From Planctomycetota bacterium (lineage in GTDB: Bacteria; Planctomycetota; Phycisphaerae; WQYP01), in contig JAKATV010000316.1 of the NCBI GenBank assembly GCA_021818565.1, positions 1-5,132 on the forward strand: a stretch of 5,132 bases of DNA. The letters run 5' to 3'. Within the stretch, counting starts at the first letter, position 1. The number at the start of each line of letters is the position of its first letter. Shown here in pieces: positions 1 to 5,132 of the stretch. The position numbers and the translations under genes are program-made. A model generated the notes under the pieces. That model was not told the origin of the DNA. It made no database searches and saw only the letters and a list, made by a program, of their open reading frames with translations.

Positions 1-280
1 TAATATTTGGCTGCGGCGGCACTTTACCATGCCGGCCGGCCATTATCCGCATCTGGTGGTTTATTGTTATCACGATGAAGATGTGCAAATTTACATCAAC
101 GGCGTATTGGCCACCACCGTACGCGGTTACAGTACGGCCTATGTGCCGCTGCAATTAACCCCCGCGGGTAAAAAAGCGTTGCATCCGGGCAGAAATCTGA
201 TGGCGGTGCATGTGCATCAAACCGTTGGCGGCCAGTTCTTTGATGCCGGATTGGCACAATGGTATATACCGAAGAATTAA
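1..280 (+). CDS. C-terminal end of a carbohydrate-active protein with a jelly-roll sugar-binding-like domain (5' partial)
   Basis: The reading frame is open from the first base of the window (first full codon at 2) to the TAA at 278-280, giving 92 visible residues. An internal ATG at 29 is not a plausible start, because the frame and the domain continue upstream of it. The segment has the alternating beta-strand pattern of a galactose-binding-like fold: a WLRR strand, a central HDEDVQIYINGV stretch, and a late AVHVHQTVGGQFFDAGL stretch. From memory, this HDED...YINGV...HQT.GGQ pattern recurs at the C-termini of large secreted glycoside hydrolases, including DUF4965/DUF1793 'glutaminase-like', GH127-like and GH2-like proteins. 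The catalytic part lies outside the window, so the enzyme class cannot be named. The domain probably supports substrate binding or packs against the catalytic domain. It is followed after 64 bases by the GH2 gene on the same strand, consistent with a shared carbohydrate operon. Confidence 0.82.
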   Translation, partial: NIWLRRHFTMPAGHYPHLVVYCYHDEDVQIYINGVLATTVRGYSTAYVPLQLTPAGKKALHPGRNLMAVHVHQTVGGQFFDAGLAQWYIPKN

Positions 281-331
281 AATATGGTCAGGAACATGGG
301 GTCCTGCGGGTGGTAAAATATCCATTGCGTC

Positions 332-336
332 GGAAG
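332..336 (+). promoter_or_regulatory. Ribosome binding site of the GH2 gene
   Basis: GGAAG lies 8 bases before the ATG at 345. It helps fix 345 as the start over the in-frame ATGs at 210 and 243, which lie inside the preceding gene and would put a non-signal sequence ahead of a clear lipoprotein signal. Confidence 0.55.
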
Positions 337-344
337 ATTCTTTG

Positions 345-3029
345 ATGAACTATTTCACCGGTCAGAGTCTGATTTCCCGTGCTGGATCCCTCTTGTTTGC
401 CGGAACTCTTGCATTGGGATTCACCAGCGGTTGCCGGGGCGTCAACCGTACGGCTTTAGTATCGCAGACCGGGCATGGCGACTCTATGACGGCAGGAATG
501 ATCGTAGCGAAAAATAAAGCGGCGGTTCACCCTTTGGCCGTGCCCGCCGCACGGTCGCCGCGAATCGTCCGGCTGCTTGACCGGAACTGGCAACTTCATA
601 CTGTGCCGAGGGATACCGGCGGTCAGATTGTTCCGAAGTTAACGGTGGAAGAAATAAAAAAGCTCCGATGCCCTTGGCCTGTCGGCTCGTGGACGCCGGT
701 GAATTTGCCTAGCGACTATATTGTCGCCGGTAAATTTTCCCGTCATGCCGTGGGCCGCCATGCGCCGCCGGGCGCGTCATTTCCCGTCAATCGCTATGAA
801 TTTTCGCAACACGCCTGGGGACATCATGGCTATTTGCCGGTTTTTCCGGCGTGGTACTACCGTCGATTCAGCGTTCCCGCTGCGGATAACGGCAGAACTA
901 TCTGGCTGAATTTCGGTGGGGTATATCGCGATGTGGTGGTATTCGTAAACGGTCATTGTGTGGGCCAGCATCCCAGCGGGTATACCGGCTTCCGATATAA
1001 CATCAGCCGCTTGGTGCATGCGGGGCACAGCAATACGCTGGCGGTATATGTGGATCCGCGATGGTTTGAGGGGTGGTGGTACGAAGGTGGGGGAATCTAC
1101 CGCCATGTTCGCTTGATCGTGACCGATAAACTCCACGTGGTGCCTTGGGGAACGTTTGTCATCAGCAGGGTGCCGGGAAAGATTCATGACAGCAGATCCT
1201 CCGGCGATGAGGCCGACGTCCAACTGGCCATCCAGACCACAGTGAAAAATGCCCATAAAAGCGTAAGGTCCTTTATCCTTATTTCGCGCGTCATGAATCC
1301 AAAGGGAAAAATCGTGGCCGTTGTTTCCAGTCCGGAGCATCTGGCGGCCGGTGAAAAAGAGACCTTTACCCAGCATACCCCGTTGGCCAATGCGGCATTA
1401 TGGTCGCTGCATCACTGCAATTTATATCATCTCCTTTCCGCCCTTGAAGTAAATCACATGCGTGTGGATGACAAGCGCACCACGTTCGGCATTCGGGCGC
1501 TGAAATTTGATCCCAACCGCGGCTTTTTTCTTAATGGCCGGCATGTAGAAATTAAGGGCACATGCAATCACCAAGACTTTCCGGGCGTGGGTATCGCAGC
1601 GCCGGATAATCTATGGTTCTGGCGGATCGCCAGACTCAAGGCCATGGGGGCCAATGCGTACCGCACAGCCCACGATCCGCTGGCTTCGGCGTTTTACCGC
1701 GCCTGCGATCACATGGGCATGTTGGTAATGGATGAGAACCGCCATCTGGGAGACACCTATCTGCCAAAGGCTTTTCCGGGCGTCAAGGTTGGCAACCTTG
1801 CGGACCTGAAAACTATGGTTCTGCAAGCCCGTAATGATCCATGTGTCATTATGTGGTCCTTGTGCAATGAGGAATGGCGGGGCCGGCCGCCGTTGCAGGC
1901 CTCCCACGCAGGAGCGTTGATATTGCAGCCCATGCTGCAACTGGTGCACCGCCTGGATCCGACGCGGCCTGTGACATCAGCCATGAGCGGCGGTTTTAAT
2001 CGGCGAGGATTCGCTTCGGTTGAGGATATCATCGGAATGAATTACAGCTATCCGGTCTATTTCAAAACGCACCGGCTGTTTCCGCGCAAGATGATTTTCG
2101 GTAGCGAAGATCAGGATGGCTACAGCGCCCGGGGCGCGGTCAAAACAAACATCAAGGCGGGTCTGATATCCGAATTCGGTGAATGGATGCAAAAGGGAAA
2201 AGAAGTTCCCGTCTGGGGCAATGCCCCCTGGAATTCCGCCGCACTGGTGCTCACGCATCGGTTTATCGCCGGCGAATTTATCTGGACCGGATTCGATTAT
2301 CGTGGCGAACCGAATCCCACGCAATGGCCTGATGTCAACAACAACACGGGCATGATGGACCTGTGCGGTTTTCCAAAAACCAGCTATTATTTCTGGAAGG
2401 CCTGCTGGACTAAGGTTCCGCTGGTCTACATTTTCCCGGCATGGGACTTCCCGAACTCCATGATCGGCCGACCGATCCGGATTCGCTGTTATTCCAATTG
2501 CCGGCGGGTAGCGTTGTTTCTCAATGGCCGGAGCCTGGGCGGTAAACGGATGGAAAAATATAAATATCTTGACTGGACAGTTCCGTATGTACCAGGCACC
2601 CTGGAGGCTCGCGGCTACGACGTGGGCCGACGAATGGCGGCCCATGATACGCTTCAGACCGCCGGTCCGGCGGTGGCACTGCGGTTGACAGATGAATTTG
2701 CCCCTCTCCGGGCTGACGGCGAGAGCATCGCACCCATCGCCGTTGCGGTGGTGGATGACCGCGGACAGATTGTCCCCACTGCAGCGAACAAGGTATATTT
2801 CAGTGTCCGCGGGCTTGGAAATATCGCGGGCGTAGGTAACGGCGATCCAGCCAGCCATGAACCCAATAGGACGGATTACCGCCGCGCATTTCACGGCCTG
2901 TGTATGGTCTTGGTGCGTGCTGGTTATAAGCCGGGAATCATCCGCATCACCGCGACAGCGCGGGGGCTTAAATCCGCCGTTCTTGACCTACGGACACAAT
3001 CGCCGTCTAAATATGGAGAATTACCATGA
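345..3029 (+). CDS. Glycoside hydrolase family 2 lipoprotein, GalA-type beta-galactosidase-like
   Basis: Predicted retaining exo-beta-glycosidase of 894 residues, most like GalA-type beta-galactosidases; beta-mannosidase or beta-glucuronidase activity is less likely but not excluded. Residues 1-29 form a signal peptide ending in the lipobox TSGC, so Cys30 should be lipidated and the enzyme membrane-anchored outside the cytoplasm. Residues 31-70 look like a tether. The domains then follow GH2 order. The N-terminal jelly roll spans about 72-260 (LNFGGVYRDVVVFVNG at 188-203, GGGIYRHV at 248-255). An Ig-like domain covers about 262-385 and the TIM barrel about 388-690. A DUF4982-like domain covers about 692-770 (ALFLNGRSLGGK) and a C-terminal Ig-like domain about 775-885 (GVGNGDP at 829-835). 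In the barrel, KGTCNHQD (404-411) and MGANAYRTAHDP (434-445) match GH2. The acid/base is Glu509 in WSLCNEE. The nucleophile is most likely Glu588 in IFGSED, 79 residues later, as in LacZ-type enzymes. FIWTGFDYRGEP (645-656) is the strand-8 signature. The gene is intact, and its stop overlaps the next start by four bases. Confidence 0.93.
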   Translation: MNYFTGQSLISRAGSLLFAGTLALGFTSGCRGVNRTALVSQTGHGDSMTAGMIVAKNKAAVHPLAVPAARSPRIVRLLDRNWQLHTVPRDTGGQIVPKLTVEEIKKLRCPWPVGSWTPVNLPSDYIVAGKFSRHAVGRHAPPGASFPVNRYEFSQHAWGHHGYLPVFPAWYYRRFSVPAADNGRTIWLNFGGVYRDVVVFVNGHCVGQHPSGYTGFRYNISRLVHAGHSNTLAVYVDPRWFEGWWYEGGGIYRHVRLIVTDKLHVVPWGTFVISRVPGKIHDSRSSGDEADVQLAIQTTVKNAHKSVRSFILISRVMNPKGKIVAVVSSPEHLAAGEKETFTQHTPLANAALWSLHHCNLYHLLSALEVNHMRVDDKRTTFGIRALKFDPNRGFFLNGRHVEIKGTCNHQDFPGVGIAAPDNLWFWRIARLKAMGANAYRTAHDPLASAFYRACDHMGMLVMDENRHLGDTYLPKAFPGVKVGNLADLKTMVLQARNDPCVIMWSLCNEEWRGRPPLQASHAGALILQPMLQLVHRLDPTRPVTSAMSGGFNRRGFASVEDIIGMNYSYPVYFKTHRLFPRKMIFGSEDQDGYSARGAVKTNIKAGLISEFGEWMQKGKEVPVWGNAPWNSAALVLTHRFIAGEFIWTGFDYRGEPNPTQWPDVNNNTGMMDLCGFPKTSYYFWKACWTKVPLVYIFPAWDFPNSMIGRPIRIRCYSNCRRVALFLNGRSLGGKRMEKYKYLDWTVPYVPGTLEARGYDVGRRMAAHDTLQTAGPAVALRLTDEFAPLRADGESIAPIAVAVVDDRGQIVPTAANKVYFSVRGLGNIAGVGNGDPASHEPNRTDYRRAFHGLCMVLVRAGYKPGIIRITATARGLKSAVLDLRTQSPSKYGELP
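3015..3018 (+). promoter_or_regulatory. Ribosome binding site inside the GH2 gene, serving the GxGYxYP gene
   Basis: GGAG lies 7 bases before the ATG at 3026, within the last codons of the GH2 gene. The GH2 stop (TGA, 3027-3029) and the next start (ATG, 3026-3028) share an ATGA overlap, the classic arrangement for translational coupling. It supports 3026 as the start and co-transcription of the two genes. Confidence 0.75.
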
Positions 3030-4705
3030 ATCGCCTTACTCCCATTCTAGGATGTTTGACGATTCTGGTTGCCACCGTGTCGGGTTTGACCGCCGCGCCC
3101 AACTCGCCGATCCCCCGGCAAGTTACGCTACCCCGCGTAGCTAGGCCTTATCCAACGCTTCAGCCCAAAATGCGAGCTCCGGCACGGCATCTGTTTGTTG
3201 CTAAGATGGCGGGACTTTCCAAATCCCAGCGCGTGCTGCTGACCAGTTTGCAGGGTCTGGTGAACCGCGCCAAACCGCGCATTTTTCTCATATGGGGAAA
3301 AGATGATTCTTTTTGGCTCAAGCAAATGCAAAAGCAGGGGGCAACCGGAACCGCCATCTCGGTACGACATCCGCTTTCGCTCGTGCGGCGTTTTCGCGCA
3401 TCTATCCACGGCGCTGTCGTGCCGGATCCGAACGTGTATGACTCCCCGGACATAGCCGCAGATATTGCGGCAGTCGATGATCTCGTCATTGCCACACCGC
3501 AATTGGCACACCGGTTAAATCTGCCGATTCGGGTCGATTTACGCGGCAAGTTCACATCCGATGCCCAGGCCCTCCGGTATTTACGCGTGCGCCTGGCACG
3601 GGAGATGAATCCGTTTTTATTCTTGTGCCTTGATCCGAAGCTACTTGCCGACGGTGGGGAAGATCAGATTATCGCGGCCAAAGGTATGAGCTTCTGGGTT
3701 ACCGGCCCCGATGCCGGTAACGAGCCTGGTGCCAACATGGCTGCGGAAAAACGGCAGATAGAACGTCTTTTTGCGCAAACGCCGCTCGATGGCGTGGTAC
3801 GCGGCTATTGGTGGTGCGGCAATCGCATGGGCCTGGATGAAGGGCCGGGCGTGGCATTGGGGGCTAAGTATGGAAAAATCACTGTAGTCAGTGACTATCT
3901 GCAAAATATGTCGGTCTTTAGTGGCGTGAATCTGTCGCGCATCACCCAGCATTTTGCACCGCCGCCGCCGTTGAATCGCTCCAAAGTTTACCTGTCCTTG
4001 GCCATCTCTGACGGCGATAATTTGTGCATGTGGTACCACTTTTTTCGGCATTGGTTTGTCAATCCCGCGCACGGCAAACTGGCCATCGGCTGGGGCATGG
4101 GGCCGACGCTCATTGATGAAGCCCCAACGCTGGCCCGCTGGTTCTACCAGCACGCCGACAGCAAGGATGAGTTCTTTTGTGATGTCTCAGGTGCGGGTTA
4201 TATTTATCCGCCGGACTGGGGGAAAAGATTGCTCCACCGACGCGCGGCCTTCAGCGATTTTTACAATTGGACATGGAAATATATGCAACGCATGGACATG
4301 AAAACCCTGCGTATTATGCCATTGGCCGGCACTTCCGGGCGGCAGGACAGGGCCTCGATTGCCCAGGTCGCCGCTGCGTTGCCACACGTCAAATTTTTGC
4401 TTCCGGACTACAGTTATCAAGGTGAGAAGCGTTATGCGCATCTTACCTATACGCTGCCGTCCGGCCAGGCGGTGTTTCGCGCGGCGGTCATTGGCGGTGG
4501 AGTGAAAAATCTGGCGCGGCAAATACGCCAACGCGTGGGCCGCATCCGCCCGGCATTTCTCAATGTGTTTATTTCACCATGGGACAGAAATAATTTGCCG
4601 GAGTTAGTCAGGCTTATGAAGAAACTAGGGCCTGGATTTGTGGATGTCACGCCATCCCAGCTTGATACGCTTTATCGCGAAGCATCAAAGCGGGCATTGC
4701 AATAG
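3026..4705 (+). CDS. GxGYxYP-family secreted protein, putative glycoside hydrolase
   Basis: This 559-residue protein belongs to the GxGYxYP family, named for a motif seen exactly here as GAGYIYP at residues 389-395. Residues 1-24 are a Sec signal peptide with probable cleavage after LTAA. Cys10 is too close to the N-terminus to be a lipobox cysteine. The N-terminal GxGYxYP domain covers about 55-295 and includes SLQGLVNRAKPRIFLIWG (74-91), where a repeated-strand region begins. A proline run (312-315) separates it from the C-terminal domain at about 317-555. That domain carries SLAISDGDN (324-332), GWGMGP (355-360), FFCDVSGAGYIYP (383-395) and FLNVFISPWD (511-520). Asp329, Asp331 and Asp386 are acidic residues beside the family motifs and so are candidate functional residues. 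The family is annotated as putative glycoside hydrolases; I know of no established substrate. The gene is full length and overlaps the GH2 gene, so it probably acts on the same glycan. A role in binding rather than hydrolysis remains possible. Confidence 0.93.
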   Translation: MNRLTPILGCLTILVATVSGLTAAPNSPIPRQVTLPRVARPYPTLQPKMRAPARHLFVAKMAGLSKSQRVLLTSLQGLVNRAKPRIFLIWGKDDSFWLKQMQKQGATGTAISVRHPLSLVRRFRASIHGAVVPDPNVYDSPDIAADIAAVDDLVIATPQLAHRLNLPIRVDLRGKFTSDAQALRYLRVRLAREMNPFLFLCLDPKLLADGGEDQIIAAKGMSFWVTGPDAGNEPGANMAAEKRQIERLFAQTPLDGVVRGYWWCGNRMGLDEGPGVALGAKYGKITVVSDYLQNMSVFSGVNLSRITQHFAPPPPLNRSKVYLSLAISDGDNLCMWYHFFRHWFVNPAHGKLAIGWGMGPTLIDEAPTLARWFYQHADSKDEFFCDVSGAGYIYPPDWGKRLLHRRAAFSDFYNWTWKYMQRMDMKTLRIMPLAGTSGRQDRASIAQVAAALPHVKFLLPDYSYQGEKRYAHLTYTLPSGQAVFRAAVIGGGVKNLARQIRQRVGRIRPAFLNVFISPWDRNNLPELVRLMKKLGPGFVDVTPSQLDTLYREASKRALQ

Positions 4706-4777
4706 AGGTAGAATGCCGCCCCGGATCGGTTGAAAAACAAAAATGGAACACAACCAAAGTTGAAAGTAGAGGTTTTT
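4706..4777 (+). other. Intergenic gap between the GxGYxYP and GH92 genes
   Basis: This 72-base spacer is A-rich in its second half. TTGAAA occurs at 4730-4735 and again at 4760-4765, but neither has a convincing -10 box at the right distance. I see no strong hairpin followed by a T run. The spacing is compatible either with read-through from the upstream genes or with an unrecognised promoter. Confidence 0.4.
4768..4772 (+). promoter_or_regulatory. Ribosome binding site of the GH92 gene
   Basis: AGAGG lies 5 bases before the ATG at 4778. This decides the start in favour of 4778 over the in-frame ATG at 4802, whose only purine-rich stretch (AGG, 4797-4799) is too close to serve it. Confidence 0.65.
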
Positions 4778-5132
4778 ATGAAACGTGTAACACATCAGGT
4801 AATGGATCGCCGCAGCTTACTAAAAGTCATTGCCGCCGCGGGCGTATTGGGTACTATTTCAGCTCGTGCATCCACAGCGTTGGGATTTGGTGTCGCTTCC
4901 GCACCCGATAGCTCCGACCCTGGTGCCGGGCCATGTTCCGGTCTAACATGTTCCACCCGACCCATCATCGGCACGGGTTGGCACGGCCACACATTCCCTG
5001 GAGCCACCGCCCCATTTGGCTTAGTACAATTAAGCCCGGATACCGCCGGGCCGCCCGAGCCAAAGTGGAATACCACATGGGATATTTATCATTGGGACCA
5101 CTGTCCCGGTTATCATTATCCGGACGATGTGG
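4778..5132 (+). CDS. GH92 alpha-mannosidase-type protein with Tat signal (3' partial)
   Basis: The first 118 residues of a gene that runs off the window are visible, with no in-frame stop. GH92 enzymes are calcium-dependent exo-alpha-mannosidases, typically around 700-800 residues and usually acting outside the cytoplasm on mannose-containing glycans. The N-terminus has a twin-arginine signal: DRRSLLK (10-16) followed by a hydrophobic stretch (VIAAAGVLGTISA, 17-29). Cleavage could fall after ARA (29-31) or further on. A poorly conserved segment with Cys53 and Cys58 precedes the GH92 start motif, IIGTGWHGHTFPGATAPFG (63-81), then LVQLSPDT (82-89) and a WD.C.GYHY segment (about 106-114). These match the family's N-terminal beta-sandwich domain, which contributes to the sugar-binding site. 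The catalytic acid residues and calcium ligands lie downstream and cannot be checked. The gene follows the GxGYxYP gene by 72 bases on the same strand and probably belongs to the same glycan-degradation set. Confidence 0.93.
   Translation, partial: MKRVTHQVMDRRSLLKVIAAAGVLGTISARASTALGFGVASAPDSSDPGAGPCSGLTCSTRPIIGTGWHGHTFPGATAPFGLVQLSPDTAGPPEPKWNTTWDIYHWDHCPGYHYPDDV

Noticed and set aside
289..306. Short imperfect inverted repeat (CAGGAAC / GGTCCTG, four-base loop) just after the first gene's stop
   Set aside because: Only six of seven pairs form and no T run follows, so it is not a convincing terminator; it could be chance.
210..344. Longer version of the GH2 gene starting at 210 or 243
   Set aside because: It would overlap the preceding gene and bury the lipoprotein signal that starts cleanly at 345 with its own ribosome binding site.
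1977..2894. 305-codon open frame on the minus strand
   Set aside because: It lies wholly antisense to the conserved GH2 coding sequence, has no recognisable domain, and is expected from codon bias in the real gene.
3958..3971. Short CCG triplet repeat
   Set aside because: It encodes the proline linker (residues 312-315) between the two GxGYxYP domains; it is too short to be a meaningful repeat.
3641..4153. 170-codon open frame on the minus strand
   Set aside because: It is antisense to the GxGYxYP coding sequence, with no recognisable domain or start signal.
4711..4735. Possible terminator in the GC-rich then A-rich stretch after the GxGYxYP gene
   Set aside because: The best stem is only about three pairs (CCG/CGG) and it is followed by A residues rather than T residues on this strand.
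4730..4765. TTGAAA repeated 30 bases apart as possible -35 boxes
   Set aside because: The first has no plausible -10 element about 17 bases on, and the second is too close to the start codon.
4795..5076. 93-codon open frame on the minus strand
   Set aside because: The plus-strand frame encodes a Tat signal and GH92 motifs without a stop, so this is its shadow.

Overview
The window is a run of carbohydrate-active enzyme genes, all on the + strand and closely packed. It holds the 3' end of one gene, two complete genes and the 5' end of a fourth. All four products look exported or belong to extracytoplasmic glycan-degrading families. I see no RNA genes, mobile elements, CRISPR arrays, phage genes or convincing terminators. 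By eye the base composition is moderately GC-rich and even across the window, with no sign of recent transfer. The enzyme mix (GH2 lipoprotein, GxGYxYP protein, Tat-exported GH92) fits a glycan-degrading Gram-negative bacterium. Planctomycetota (Phycisphaerae-like), Verrucomicrobiota or Acidobacteriota are my best guesses, but no marker gene settles this.

Layout. Bases 1-280 encode the last 92 residues of a protein ending in a jelly-roll, galactose-binding-like domain of the sort appended to large glycoside hydrolases. After a 64-base gap, 345-3029 encodes an 894-residue GH2 enzyme resembling GalA-type beta-galactosidases, with a lipoprotein signal, five-domain GH2 architecture and recognisable catalytic residues. 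Its stop codon overlaps the start of the next gene (ATGA, 3026-3029). That gene, 3026-4705, encodes a 559-residue secreted GxGYxYP-family protein, a family predicted to be glycoside hydrolases but, to my knowledge, without an established reaction. After a 72-base gap, 4778-5132 opens a GH92 alpha-mannosidase-type gene with a twin-arginine signal; it runs off the window.

How they may work together. The exo-acting GH2 and GH92 families, the GxGYxYP protein and the upstream sugar-binding-type protein suggest a locus that trims a branched or mannose-containing glycan outside the cytoplasm. A mannose- and galactose-containing substrate such as an N-glycan or mannan-type heteroglycan is a reasonable but unproven guess. 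No transporter, regulator or SusC/D-type gene lies in the window, so substrate and control cannot be read from it. The most novel element is the GxGYxYP gene, whose overlap with a GH2 gene gives a functional lead.
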